Origin: Oncomelania hupensis
Lineage: Eukaryota > Mollusca > Gastropoda > Littorinimorpha > Pomatiopsidae
Direction of reading: 5' to 3'
Assembly: GCA_036898135.1 (NCBI GenBank)
Contig: CM072512.1
Location: 9,164,998-9,228,997, forward strand
DNA: 64,000 bases
Shown here in pieces: positions 42,587 through 55,755 of this stretch. The notes beneath the pieces are model-generated. The model was not told where the DNA came from. It searched no databases and worked only from the letters and a program-made list of their open reading frames with translations. The position numbers and the translations under genes were made by a program. Position 1 is the first letter of the stretch, and each line of letters starts with the position of its first letter.

Positions 42587-43178
42587 CCCCCACCTCTCCT
42601 CTTCACCCCCACCTCTCCTCTTCACCCCCACCTCTCCTCTTCACTCCCACCTCTCCTCTTCACCACCACCTCTCCTCTTCACCCCCACCTCTCCTCTTCA
42701 CTCCCACCTCTCCTCTTCACTCCCACCTCTCCTCTTCACTCCCACCTCTCCTCTTCACTCCCACCTCTCCTCTTCACTCCCACCTCTCCTCTTCACTCCC
42801 ACCTCTCCTCTTCACTCCCACCTCTCCTCTTCACTCCCACCTCTCCCCTTCACCCCCACCTCTCCTCTTCACTCCCACCTCTCCTCTTCACTCCCACCTC
42901 TCCTCTTCACTCCCACCTCTCCTCTTCACTCCCACCTCTCCTCTTCACTCCCACCTCTCCTCTTCACTCCCACCTCTCCTCTTCACTCCCACCTCTCCTC
43001 TTCACTCCCACCTCTCCTCTTCACTCCCACCTCTCCTCTTCACTCCCACCTCTCCTCTTCACTCCCACCTCTCCTCTTCACTCCCACCTCTCCTCTTCAC
43101 TCCCACCTCTCCTCTTCACCACCACCTCTCCCCTTCACCCCCACCTCTCCTCTTCACCCCCCACCTCTCCTATCCACC
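42587..43178. repeat. 19-bp minisatellite, about 31 units
   Basis: Unit CCCACCTCTCCTCTTCACT, with variants CACCCCC and CACCACC concentrated at the two ends of the array. All three plus frames stay open because the unit has no stop, giving SHLSSSLPPLLFTPT frames of over 300 codons that are not genes. Confidence 0.95.
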
Positions 43179-43199
43179 CCTCCCCAGCTCTCATCTCTC

Positions 43200-43303
43200 A
43201 TTCTCCGTCTGTTTCTAACTCGCTTTCTCTCTTGTCATCTCACACTTTCTCTTTTGTCCGCTCTCTCTCTCTCTTTCTTTCTCTTTCTTTCTTTCTTTCT
43301 CTT

Positions 43304-43377
<74 letters not shown>

Positions 43378-43378
43378 C
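43200..43378. repeat. (CT)n/(CTTT)n then (AC)n
   Basis: CT and CTTT units followed by about 10 AC units. Confidence 0.94.
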
Positions 43379-44121
43379 CAGAATGATGAAAACAGAACTG
43401 AAGAGAGAGAGGGTGTCTGTGTGTGTATAGAAAAAAAAGGGGGGGGGTAAGGGGTTATCCATAGAGTGGCAGCTTCACATTCCGTGTTTTATTTAGGGTA
43501 ATGGCATTAGGTCACCCAGACCTACAGAAAGAGAAAGAGACAGACAGACAGACAGACAGTTGAAATCTAGTGAGAAAGGAACAGACAAACAGCGTTAGGC
43601 GGAAAAGAGATGTTTGGGGAAGCAGGAAAAGAGAAGGAGTGAGAAGGTCAGAGGGAGGACATATATGGGTAGAGATGGGTAGGGGAGGCGTTCGCGCAAT
43701 TTGGCGTGCGTGTGTGGGTGTGTGCGTGCGTGTGTGTGTGTGTGTGTGCGCTGAGAGATGACAGAATGAGGAAAGGAAGGCATGCACATGACCCTTTCCT
43801 ACTGTCTCTGCATTTTGTTTTTCTATTTTATTTGTTAATTGGAATTGATCAGCTTCAGCATCTTGCGATTTTCTCATGGCTATAGGCTGAATCTGGCGCG
43901 CAACCAAAAAGCACACACATGAATTTAATGGAATCCATGATGGAAGACCACAACAGAGACTGATTCTGGCACGCGATCCTCCTCCATCTTCTGAGACAAT
44001 ATCGCTTGCGTTTCTGTGTGGCGTGAAACAACAGGCATGAAATTCCATCCTTGTGCTGACTTGCTTGCATACTGCTTTGCACCTTTTGAAATTTGTCTTT
44101 GCACTTTTAGAAAAAGGACTC

Positions 44122-44122
<1 letters not shown>
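43379..44122. other. No gene; small microsatellites
   Basis: (GACA)n at 43540-43559 and a GT run at 43706-43750. The 247-codon minus frame spans these and an AAT array, so I do not accept it. Confidence 0.5.

Positions 44123-44123
<1 letters not shown>

Positions 44124-44203
<80 letters not shown>
44124..44203. repeat. (AAT)n microsatellite
   Basis: About 27 units; minus-strand (ATT)n tail of the following SINE. Confidence 0.97.
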
Positions 44204-44205
<2 letters not shown>

Positions 44206-45190
44206 GATGCTATTCGCCTTACTCCTAAATCGGAGGAGGCCTGCAACCGATACACAGGCTTACATGTTAAGAAACTCTTACATACATAACACCGTCATCA
44301 CTCAAACATGTAGCGTAATTGATTGATTGATTGATTGTTGCTTTAGGTCCAGCGGACTCTTCCGAGCCAAATCAGGACCGGACAACCCCCGATCCGCATA
44401 AAAGATCTGCCGAAACAACCCTAGTGGGAAAATTGAATGCCCTCCACCGGCCAGTCACTTTACAATAAAGACATCCCACGCAGGGGACGGCTGAGGCTTT
44501 ACCCCAACTACTCGAACCCCCGGTTACAAAAACAAAATAGAATACAAACATCATTATAAATCATCAACAAAACACATACATATAAAATGCCTATAGTGCT
44601 AAATAATAACATCATAGGAAGCCCTAGTGACCACCCGGCAGAAAGCGTCCAACTCTCCCAAGCTGATCCAACAGACCTCATACACAAACAAGGAGTCTTG
44701 TCCAGGAAGAGTTTTCAAGAAAAAAGGTAGGTCATTGATCTAGCGAAGAAGAAGATAGTATAGCAGAGTGATAGGGCAGATCAGGAATGAGAAAGAGCAA
44801 ATGAGGAAGACAGCGACAGTGGGAATTTAAAGCACTAAATTTCCAGAAAGTGGGGATACTATTTATACTGAAACCCCCGGCACTCCAACGGGGGTACTGT
44901 TGCCGCAGTGAATCAGTCATGCTTACAAAGGCAAGACAGGTTTTCAACTGGGGCTTTCCCTTTTCCCTTTATAGGTTAGAACAATCTACAGTGGCAAGAT
45001 TACTCATGACCCCAAGGGGTCACAGGTTTACATGTTTAGACACTCTTACATACATAACACCGTCATCACTCAAGCATGTAGCGTAAAGGCAAGTCGCTTT
45101 TAGAAAACATAACTTGAAACAGGAAATCACATTGTATTGTGGGAAGACTGAACCCGCGACTTCCGGCGACTAACCCATGGCATTGGGCCA
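44204..45190 (-). mobile_element. Arg-SINE split by a retroposon
   Basis: 3' part at 44204-44318 ('gatgctattcgccttactcc', 'ctgcaaccgatacacaggct') and continuation at 45021-45190 toward a degenerate head ('ttccggcgactaacccatgg'). A 66-bp stretch is present on both sides of the insert. Confidence 0.72.
44319..45020 (-). mobile_element. GTCCGCTGGACC-family retroposon, near full-length, with 66-bp target duplication
   Basis: Minus strand: starts 'ccccttggggtcatgagtaa', includes the inverted 'cctataaaggg' element, the CCCCCGTTGGAGTGCCGGGGG-type hairpin and 'gtataaatag', and ends GTCCGCTGGACCTAAAGCAA with (TCAA)n. It shares its 5' start with 3715-4423. Host sequence 44253-44318 is repeated at 45021-45086 with 4 mismatches. 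Confidence 0.85.
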
Positions 45191-46797
45191 TCTGGTCAAC
45201 TGCTGGGTGGATTGTAGGCATGTTATGTATTGCACAATAGACCTGTTTAATTAAGATTTATATTGTTTGTGTTTATGCTATTGTCTTTCGGGGAGTTATG
45301 TTTTATTTGTTTGTTTGTCTGTTTTGCTTTTTGTTGATGTTGCTATTGTAGTATGCGTGTGTGTGTATGCGTGAGTGGGTGTGTGTCTTTGTGTGTGTGT
45401 GTGTGTGTACGGCCAAGTTTGTTTTTATTCTTCTGATAAATCCAGTTGCCATTGTCTCTTATGGAAAAGCCTCTTTATACAGACAATCTCATTGACGTCT
45501 AGTTTGCGTGTTGGTTTTCTTCGGAAGCTTTTCATCACTGAAGACCTCAGCGTACAGAAACGCGCGTTGCTATATGTTTGGCATGCACGAACATGCAATA
45601 TTTTATGTTTAAATTTAAAGTCCAGCTGACATTTTTATTAAACCTCCCCCTTTTTTTCTTCACCAAATAATATCAGGAAATACTTTTTAAAAAAAAGGGG
45701 GGGATTCAGGAAGAGTCAAATGTCGGTCGCGTCGGTTTGTCAAACTCCTCTGTCTGTCGATCCGTAGGACACTCCATATTTCTGTTAATACTGCTCAACA
45801 AGTTAGATCGTTCGTATCTGCTTTGTACCTTACCATTTTGTAAACACGTTTTGCGGTCGACCTAAAAATTGTTTGAGGCAATTAAAAAAAAGTGTCTTAC
45901 AGATAGTTCAGACAGTGGTCTATTATTCATTGTTTTTGTTTTGCTTCCTTAAGATAAAGCCGAATACTTACCGCACCACCAAGAAAATAACACTGCTGAA
46001 AATGCTTCTTTGTTGGCCTATAATAATGTGTAAGTTGTGTGTAAAGACATTTGAATGGTTTGGCATCTTGTTTTTTTTATTTATTTGAATTCAAAATCTA
46101 TCGTCTTCCTTTACAAAAGCAAGCGATGTGTTATTTACTTGTTTTCTTGGAAACAATGCGACATCTTTTGGGGAGAATGGGCAAGGAGGAAGGGGGGATA
46201 ATTGCACAATAAAAACGCGGAAAAACTCAATTGGATTTTTAAAAGACTATGCAACGTCGGTTTATACTAAACCCGTTCCTATGAAAAAACAGTACAAGAA
46301 GTTAATTACAAAAGCTTTCATTGCGTGTCAGGAAATCTACACGGGAATTTTTGTAAATAAATTAAATTGTTGTGAAATACACCGTCTTAAAAAAATAATA
46401 CCACTTTGTTCATCTGCCTGTATAATTATTCCCTTATCGATCTTATCTTCATCCTCGCCTGACGTTTGGTCTTACGTCTCATGTCTCATGTCATTCGAGC
46501 TCCGCGCTCTCGCTATTATGGACTGCCCGTCGTTGCTCAAACTAGCGACTTTGTTTTTTTACTCTACTAAATGAGGAAGTCCACCCTTTTTTGTGTTGAA
46601 AACAACAAACCTATTTTTAAAAAAAAAATAGGGTCATCGACTGTTGAATGAACTATCTCGTTAAGTTTCTCAGCTTTCAAATCTTCCTATTACGATAGCG
46701 ACGGACGGTGACGGGCTGCACTCATTACTGTCCAATGAAATCACAGATCAGCAATACATGTTCTTTATGCGAATTCAGAACTGTTTCCAAATTAGCG
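45191..46797. other. No recognised gene (about 1.6 kb)
   Basis: AT-rich. A GT run lies at 45354-45408. 'gggggattcaggaagagtca' near 45703 resembles 15375-15400. A 148-codon frame (46128-46574) has no motif I know and I leave it uncalled. Confidence 0.45.
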
Positions 46798-47100
46798 AGC
46801 GTTGTGGCCAAGTGGGCTAAGACGGGACTAACTTGCCTTGTCCACAGGCCAGAAACCAATGGCGCCTGACAGGTGTGGGTTCGATCCAGCATCTGGGCGT
46901 TATGTTTCTCCGAATATTATTTACATTTCACTCGGGCAACGTCTCGGGGGTTTTCTCCGGGTACTCCGGTTTGCTCCCCCAGCAAAATTTCAAAATCACA
47001 ACTAATGTTAAGTAGGTTGGTTTTGGGCGCGCCACAGGCTGCGACCCCAGGGGAGGCGGCTCAGAATTTCCCTATGGAAAAAGGGACAATAAGGTAAATA
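46798..47100 (+). mobile_element. Leu/Ser-like tRNA-derived SINE
   Basis: The head has a class II look: TGGCCAAGTGGGCTAAG A box region, a long middle segment and B box GGTTCGATCC. The body carries 'gggttttctccgggtactcc', the same central motif as Arg-SINE, so different tRNA heads share a body. Tail 'gggacaataaggtaaataaa' and A-rich. Confidence 0.72.
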
Positions 47101-47613
47101 AAATTTAAAAAAAAAAAGAAAAAAAAAGTTACAAGCCATTTTGAATAGGGAGTTACTTTTCAACCAGTCTTTTGGCTACGTAACAGCTACCCTAAACCTT
47201 TTTGTGAACCTTTTCTTCTATTTCATCCTTCTGTGTATCTGCATTTTTCTTCTCATCGACCTTTTTTCCTTTCACTCCTCTTTGTTGTTCTTCCTCCTCC
47301 TCTTTTTTTTCTCCTCCTACTCCTCCTACTCCTCCTCCTGCTCTCCTTCTTTCGTATTTGTACAGAAGCTTTCTTAGGCTGTATGTGTGACCGTGTTGAG
47401 TGAGTCGCTTTGTAACGGATGCCAACACAAATAGGTAATTTCCTAAAAGGCTGTTTTCAGGCTCAGTTATAGACACAGTCGCCATCTTTTGTAACCCTTG
47501 CGTCCTTGGACGGTTCTGTGGTCCTTGAGCTACTCTTTGACGTAGAATGATCTTTGTTTGGGTTGTTGCTATATTGTAAGATTTCTGTGCTATGTTGTAT
47601 AAATATAGTATAT
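47101..47613. other. No gene; mariner-like terminus and TCC patch
   Basis: 'tagggagttacttttca' near 47145 is the reverse of the 30142-30160 motif. TCC/TTC-rich patch at 47285-47345. Remainder unassigned. Confidence 0.45.
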
Positions 47614-47936
47614 TACGGTAGACTGGCATATATTACGGTGGACTATGGTATATATTATGGTGGATTATAGTATATATTATGGTGGGCTAGGGTATATATT
47701 ATGGTAGGCTATGGTATATATTATATGGGGGCTATGGTATCTATTATGGTGGGCTATGGTATATATTATGATGGGCTACATATGGTATATATTATGGTGG
47801 GCTAGGGTTTATATTATGGTGGGCTATGGTATATATTATGGTTGGCAAGGGTATATATTATGGTGGGCTATAGTATATATTATGGTGGGCTATAGTATAT
47901 ATTATGGTGGGCTATAGTATATGGTGGGCAATTCTT
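47614..47936. repeat. Minisatellite, unit about 22 bp
   Basis: Repeats of 'tatggtatatattatggtgg', about 14 units with variants. Repeated at 49225-49547. Confidence 0.9.
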
Positions 47937-47948
47937 TCGTATTCGCTG

Positions 47949-48016
47949 GTGTCTGGTCCTGATTTGGCTCGGAAGAGTCCGCTGGACCTAAAGCAACAAC
48001 CATGTAATGTAATGTA
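47949..48016 (+). mobile_element. Extremely 5'-truncated GTCCGCTGGACC retroposon
   Basis: Only the last ~45 bp plus the (TGTAA)n tail, between 8-bp duplications ATTCGCTG (47941-47948, 48017-48024). Shows that the family inserts from its 3' end. A duplicate lies at 49560-49627. Confidence 0.8.
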
Positions 48017-48440
48017 ATTCGCTGTTGTAATGTTTTGTTTTCAGTTCGTTTTCTTTTTCTTTTATTTATGCCGCTGCTATAAGCTTACATGTTTAATATA
48101 TAGAGCGGTATACTGGAATAGCTTTGTCTGTCTGTCCGTCTGATGTTTTGTTCTAATGCTGTGTCCACTCTCAATAATTCCTCTCAAACTCCACTGTCAG
48201 TTCGTCTATTGTTCTTTTGCTTGTTTTATGGAGCTGGACTGAAAGTTGCGGTATGTAGGGTAAGCATGAGTGTGTTCATGTATGTGTGTGTGTGTGAGTG
48301 TGTGTGTGTGTGTTTGTGTGTGGGTGGGTGTGTGGGTGTGGGTGTGGGTGTAGGTGTGGATGTGTTTGTGGATGTGGATGTGTTTGTGGGTGTGGATGCG
48401 AATAGTTGTGGGGTAAGAGGGTTGGGGGTAAGGGTAACAG
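48017..48440. other. GT-rich patch and unassigned sequence
   Basis: GT/GGGTGT-rich 48282-48400; nothing else recognised. Confidence 0.6.

Positions 48441-48507
<67 letters not shown>
48441..48507. repeat. (AAT)n microsatellite
   Basis: About 22 units; minus-strand tail of the next LINE. Confidence 0.97.
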
Positions 48508-48508
<1 letters not shown>

Positions 48509-49036
48509 GGATTTTTATATAGCGGGTTCTCCAGCCTATGACCAGACTCACCACGCTTTACATAGTCGTTACATATAAATACATGCACTCGATGAAACAT
48601 CACTTTTGCTACAATACACCAAAAGACGGGACAGTAAAGGTGCAGACTATTTACAACTATGTACATAAATTACAAAAAAGACAAAAATAGACTATTTACA
48701 ACTATGTACACAAATGACAAAAAGACAGAAGGTAGAATAGCAAAAACCTATTCACAGCTATTTATATGCCCGGTTAGGCCCAGGAAGGAAAACAGTATAA
48801 ATATTTATTTACAGCCGTGTATACACTTACGGATCAGACATAGGCAATAGATGAGAGAATGGCAGCGGGACACAAATCAATCTGAATAATGCAGTTTGAA
48901 GAGGTGGGTTTTGAGGGCCTTTTTGAATGCTTGTGTTGATTGTATGTTGCGGATATGGGAGGGAAGGGAATTCCACTGCTTAGGTGCGGAGTAAGCGAAT
49001 GCACGTTGGCCGTATGTCTTAGTGATAGAGGTGAGT
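48508..49036 (-). pseudogene. L2-like LINE 3' end (in unit 1)
   Basis: Minus strand translates KTYGQRAFAYSAPKQWNSLP, IRNIQSTQAFKKALKTHLFK and LHYSD, then stop, the last conserved block of L2/CR1 ORF2. The 3' UTR ends 'tggagaacccgctatataaa' before (TTA)n. 5'-truncated at about 49036. Confidence 0.82.
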
Positions 49037-49108
49037 TAAGGTAGAAAATCACCAGCCACGACTTCTGACATTGCAAAACGTCATCATTAGCTCCTGAGCA
49101 TGCTCCTC

Positions 49109-49212
<104 letters not shown>

Positions 49213-49224
49213 TATCATTAACAA

Positions 49225-50834
<1,610 letters not shown>

Positions 50835-50894
50835 TTATCTTCATCATCATCAGCTGCACAAGCTAACACAACCATAATTTGTAGTTTGTTATTT

Positions 50895-51565
50895 ATTTAC
50901 TGGTTCTTTTTTATAGCGCTTTTCCAGCTCAAGAACTGCTTAAAGCGCTGGTCGATACAGGATCTAACTCAACCCCGGGGGTTTCTGTATAAATAGTATC
51001 CCCACTTTGTGCAAATTTAGTGCTTTAAATTACCACTGTTTCTGTCATTCTCATATGTTCTTTCTCGTTGCTAATCTATTATATCAATCTACTATCTTCT
51101 TCGCTAGACCAGTCACCTGCCTTTTTTCTTGAAACCTCTTCCCAAACTCCTCATTTGTGTCTGTTGGGTCAGCTTGGGGCTGTTGAACGCTTTCTTCCAA
51201 ATGGTCACTAGGGCTTTCTATGGTATTATTAGTTAGCAATGTAAGCATTTTATATGACATGTGTTTTGTTGATATTTTAAAATGAAGTGTATATTCAATT
51301 TTGTTTTTGTAAACAGGGGTTCGAGAAATTAGAGTAAAGACTCGGTTTTCCCTGCATAGGATGCCTTTATTATAAAGTAACCGGCTGGTAGAGTTACTAT
51401 TAAGGTTGTTTCGGCAGATCTTTTATACGGGTCAGGGGTGACTCCTCTTTCAACCAAGCTGTGGTCTTGATTCGGCGCTTTGCAGTCCGCTGGACCCTAT
51501 AAACAATGACTATGGCTAACTAACTAACTAAGCAATTCAGGCGCCTACTTAATTGCTGCCTTTTA
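50895..51565 (-). mobile_element. SINE2 3' part split by a retroposon
   Basis: 'atagcgcttttccagctcaa' to 'ggatctaactcaa' (50910-50972), resuming at about 51537 with 'caggcgcctacttaattgct'. The intervening block is a retroposon copy. Confidence 0.65.
50973..51530 (+). mobile_element. GTCCGCTGGACC-family retroposon, 'ctttgcag' subfamily
   Basis: The hairpin is reduced to CCCCGGGGG, then 'gtataaatag' and the full body, ending 'gcagtccgctggaccctata' and a CTAACTAA tail. More diverged than the 15.8-kb copy. Confidence 0.8.
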
Positions 51566-51577
51566 ATTAATTAATTA

Positions 51578-51664
51578 ATTAATTAATTAAATCATTCTTG
51601 TATAGTGCTTTGCGGCTCAAGAGCTGGCCGATATAGAGCTTAACTCAAGCCGCCCGAGGCGCCC
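51578..51664 (-). mobile_element. SINE2 3' fragment
   Basis: 'tcattcttgtatagtgcttt' to 'aactcaagccgcccgaggcg', preceded by an (AATT)n run at 51562-51590. Confidence 0.72.
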
Positions 51665-51925
51665 ACAACAACCACAGCAACCTCCACCTCCAACCCCAAA
51701 ACGTCCTCTATCATCATCAGCATCAAGCGACAACTTTAGCGTTTGTTGATGTTCGTGCAAATGGCAAGGAAGGTAAGAAGACAACGTAGTGCGAGTCTGA
51801 AGATGGGCCGAAGGGCTAGAGGTTGCTGCGTGCACTATCTCTCCTGTCATCGTCACGCCAAATATCAATCCACAATGAGAGAGTATGCACACCGAGTGGC
51901 TGAGACGAGACGACGCCTGCTCCCT
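51665..51925. other. No recognised gene
   Basis: Contains 'catcgtcacgccaaatatca', a phrase that recurs in weaker form at about 52545, 53265 and 53420. Confidence 0.4.
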
Positions 51926-52462
51926 CTCTCAAGAGAAACCTCAGTCTTCTCCCTTTCTCTTTCAAGAGAGGCCTAGAATTAAGTTTTCTCCCTCTCTCTC
52001 AAGAAAGTCTTTTTCTAGTCTCCGAACACTGGGCATACAGGGGGTCTTTTATCCCCCTCCCCCTCTCAAGAATCAAGAGTGGCCTCATCTAGCCTTTTAG
52101 TCTGCTCACTCTCTCAAGGGAGACCTCGTCTAGTTTTCTCAAAATCTCAAGATAGGCCTCGTCTAATCTTTAGTCTTCTCCCTCTCTAAGGAGAGACATC
52201 GTCTGTAGCTTCCTCCCTCTCTCAGGACTCAAGAGTGGCCTCGTCCACTCTTTAGTCTCGTCTCTCTGTCTCTCCCTCAAAAGAGTCCTTGTCTAGTCGT
52301 TTAATATTCTTCTCCCCATTTAGGCCTCGTCTAGTCTTTAGTCTTCTACCTCTCTTTCAAAAGAGGCCTCGTCTAGTCTTTAGTCTTCTCCTTCTCTCAA
52401 GATAGTCTTCACCTAGGCTTTAGTCTTCTCTCTCTCTCTGAAGCGAGGCCTCGTCCAGCCTT
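51926..52462. repeat. Degenerate minisatellite, unit about 35-40 bp
   Basis: Variants of 'ctctctcaagagaggcctcg' followed by 'tctagtctttagtcttctcc' recur at least ten times. Units differ in length and sequence. CTCTCAAGAGAG is itself palindromic. Confidence 0.8.
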
Positions 52463-53678
52463 AGCTAAGCTATATGAGGGGGTAGTTTGAGTAGGTATGT
52501 GGATATTGTGTGAAGAGTTCAAATAGTGGGTCAACATCCGTTCTGTCGAATATCAATCCGCGAGCAGGTTTGTCGTAAATATGTTTGAAGTGAGTCAAAG
52601 ATGGAGGCCGTATGTGCGGAGACGGAGATGTAAGCCTTGAAATGGGTGACTAACCTTGCTTTTTATGTAGGAAATGGGTGAGTGTATTAGCCACCCAGTG
52701 TTTTCCAGCCACCCACTTTTTTGTAAGTACACAGGAGTGCTCTTTTAGTGCATGGGAGTGCAGTTGTAGTGCATGAGAGTGTTTTAAGTACAAGGGAGTG
52801 CTCTATCCGGGACGGAGAAAATCCAGTCAAATTTTCGGGAAATTTTGCAAGAAAGTTCGACCTATTTCGTCGCCTATAGGAGACGGAAAGAGCCAATTTT
52901 GCATTACATTAGATTCTTACATTTCTAGAAGAAGTTTGCGTTCTTTCCGTCAAAAAAACAAACACTTTCCGATTCTTACATTCTTAATAAAACCCAGTCT
53001 TGGTGTTCTACATACTTGTGTGTGTGTGTGTGTGTGTGTGTGTTTATGAATGTGTGTGTGCGTGTGTATGAGTTTGAGGGAGGTGTTCGAAGTAGGGATG
53101 CGCAGTCAACTATTTCGTCAAATCGCTATCCTCAATCGAGTATTTTGTGTGTCCGAATGATTTAAATAGTGGTTTGAGCGATGGTCAGAGATAGAGGAGG
53201 GTGAGGATGATGGGGGTGGCGGTAGTGTAAAGGTTTTTCCGTGAACTATCTATCATCGTCACTTTAATTATGAATCCACGAGCATTTATTAGAATTGGAG
53301 GATTTCAAATAGTGATTAGGCGTGATGCGCAGAGAAGGGGAGTTTGACTGCTGTGGAGAACTAAAGATGTAGGGTGATGGTAAGGAGCAGGTTATTTGGT
53401 GCGCTGTCTCGCATATCGGCGTCAGGCTAAACATCAATCCGCAACAAGAACTGTCGGAAGATTCAAAACATTGATTCGGCCAGGGGCTAGCTGAAGATGA
53501 GCTGCACTACATTTTGAGTCTTGGTCTTGGCTGAGGTCAGTTCACGTCAGGAAAAGACCTCCCCCCCCCACCACTCTTCCTCTCCATCCATCACTCCCCT
53601 CCCCTCTCTCTCTCCCTCTCTCTCTCTCGATCGATCGACCACCGACTCAACCAAAGCTTTTAGGTTTTGAAGTTAGTT
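52463..53678. other. No gene; short arrays
   Basis: A ~20-bp degenerate tandem (gtagtgcatgggagtgc) at 52718-52806, a GT run at 53018-53062 and a C/CT-rich patch at 53550-53635. The rest is unassigned. Confidence 0.5.
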
Positions 53679-53870
53679 GTTGTTTGTAGATTATAGTCAC
53701 ACGACACTTTCGCATATAGGTGACTACTGGACCGATTTATACTGACACCAGCGGGCCAGTTGTTGGTAAAGGGGAAAATAATATGATCACACGTTGACCA
53801 ATCCGGGATTCGAACCAGCGACCTTTTGGTTACTAGCAAGATGCTCTTACCAACTGAGCTACCCGGCCCC
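53679..53870 (-). mobile_element. Thr-SINE, minus-strand copy
   Basis: A 192-bp unit with perfect 12-bp duplications TTGAAGTTAGTT (53667-53678, 53871-53882). The tRNA-like head is at the right end; B box changed to GGTTCGAATCCCGG with 'ctggttcg'. Confidence 0.92.
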
Positions 53871-53882
53871 TTGAAGTTAGTT

Positions 53883-54029
53883 CAGCCAGGCTAGCTATAA
53901 ATAGCTTCGCCGGTGCTCTTCTTTCCTTTCCTTTCACTGAAAGGGAGGGTGTAGGCAAGCTATAAATAGCCCGCAGCCAGCAAAATGTGGGAGAACCTAA
54001 GAGTGCTGCTCACATAGGCATTGAGCTGG
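53883..54029. other. Two TATA-like palindromes
   Basis: GCTATAAATAGC at about 53897 and GCTATAAATAGC at about 53961 lie about 64 bp apart. No adjoining gene was found, so a promoter role is unproven. Confidence 0.3.
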
Positions 54030-54033
54030 TGTT

Positions 54034-54071
<38 letters not shown>

Positions 54072-54087
54072 TCTCTCTCTCTCTATT
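54030..54087. repeat. (CT)n microsatellite
   Basis: About 27 units; a further CT/C-rich patch at 54222-54330. Confidence 0.95.
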
Positions 54088-54330
54088 TATTTATTTGTTT
54101 TGCTGTTGGCACGTGTGTGACTGAATAACGGAGAATGCAAGTGTAAATGATGCGAGTAACGATTGTAAGATTAGATTCTCGTCTAGAATCTCTATCCATT
54201 TTGGTGAATAACATCTATCTCTCTTCCCCTCTTCCCCCCCCCCTCCGCTCTCTCTCTCATACATTATCTCTCTTCTCTCCTCTCTCTCTCTCTCTTTCTC
54301 TTTCTCTCTATCTCTATATCTCTCTCTCCT

Positions 54331-54930
54331 GTTTCCAACAACAGTGACCCGTTCACACTTTTACAGCAGGCCTAACCTGCTCCAACGCCCTTGTATCAAA
54401 GAAGTAGGGAATATCTGGAGAGGGATCACCCACCAGCTATGCACCATCTGTTGAAGTGGCCATATTGTAGTTCGGACCACCAGTGACGATGTGCATGCAG
54501 ACACACAGCGTATCAAAGACTTAACGAGGAAAGAAAGGAGACTGCATCGCCTGTAGTCTCAACTAAGACGTACTAATGACTGTGATGACAGAGTCTGTTT
54601 TCAGAGTGGTCTTGGAGATCCGAAAATAATTCACACGCCCTCGGAACTTGTATTAAGAGTACTGAGAGGAGCGAGTTCTGCAGGGCAGACTCTATCGTTT
54701 CTACATAGGACGGCTGTGCACCTGCAATAAATACCTCATGAGATCTGCTTGAATTATTTTCCACTCGCCGTTTCCAAGTTCTTCCGAGCTGTATTCTTTT
54801 TTTGGGATCGTCGCCACTTGTTTTCTTGTTTTTCAACACTGCCTCGTATCTCCTCTTCCTTGCCCAAGATCGTCTTCATCATTACCTGCATCGTCGTCGG
54901 CCGCGTTCGTTATCGCTACATTGTCCTCTT
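54331..54930. other. No recognisable feature
   Basis: Nothing identified. Confidence 0.45.
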
Positions 54931-54939
54931 CCTTCTCCT

Positions 54940-54965
54940 CCTCCTTCTCATCATCATCATCATCG

Positions 54966-55009
<44 letters not shown>

Positions 55010-55016
55010 GTCGTCG

Positions 55017-55083
<67 letters not shown>
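54940..55083. repeat. (CAT)n array
   Basis: CAT units with CGT variants. Poly-H, poly-I and poly-D frames come from it. Confidence 0.96.
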
Positions 55084-55159
55084 AAGCACCGCCGTTGGCC
55101 GTCGCCGCTATCAGAGCATTGTCCTCTTCCTCATCATAATCAACGGCAGTGTTATAATT

Positions 55160-55318
55160 ATTATAGTTCTCCTCCGCCTTCTTCTCCTCCTCTTCTTCTT
55201 CTTCTTCTTCTTCTTCTTCTTCTTCTTCTTCTTCTTCTTCTTCTTCTTCTTCTTCTTCTTCTTCTTCTTCTTCTTTTTCTTCTTCTTCTTCTTCTTCCTC
55301 CTCCTTCTTCTCTTTCAT
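55160..55318. repeat. (TTC)n polypyrimidine array
   Basis: About 45 TTC units with CCT edges; the poly-E frame on the minus strand is spurious. Confidence 0.96.
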
Positions 55319-55586
55319 CTTTCTTTTCCCCCAGCTGCTCCTGATCCTGTTCTTCTTTCTACCTTTTTTTTCTCATGGGACAAGACTCACTGTGAATATG
55401 AAAAGCAGCTTTAACGCTAAAATTTATGACCTTGGGCCCCTTTAAATGACGAAGTACTGTTTTCTTTGACTGTGTTTTCCCTTGGGAAGAAATCCTGTTC
55501 TATACCTGTATTATGTATCTGTAAGCTGGGTTCACCTCCGGTCGTCAGTTCTTAGCGAACCAAGATTTGAACATCTCAAGAGAATG

Positions 55587-55588
<2 letters not shown>
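55319..55588. other. No recognisable feature
   Basis: Nothing identified. Confidence 0.45.

Positions 55589-55653
<65 letters not shown>
55589..55653. repeat. (GA)n microsatellite
   Basis: About 32 units. Confidence 0.97.
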
Positions 55654-55656
<3 letters not shown>

Positions 55657-55755
55657 GTGTGCAACTGCGAGTGTGAGAGCGCGCTCGAGGGCGAGAGAGA
55701 GAGAGTGTGTGTGTGTGTAGTAATAGTAGTAGGGAGTGGGGCGGGAGGGAAAGGG

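Noticed and set aside
42495..43450. Open frames of 304-311 codons rich in S, P, L and H
   Set aside because: They are translations of a 19-bp minisatellite with no stop in any frame; two overlapping frames are equally open.
43512..44255. 247-codon minus frame
   Set aside because: Crosses an AAT array, a GT array and GACA repeats; no motif in between.
46128..46574. 148-codon frame as a host gene
   Set aside because: No recognisable domain, no codon or splice support; left as unassigned.
54749..55414. 221-codon and 161-codon frames (poly-I/F, poly-D/E)
   Set aside because: CAT and TTC microsatellites.
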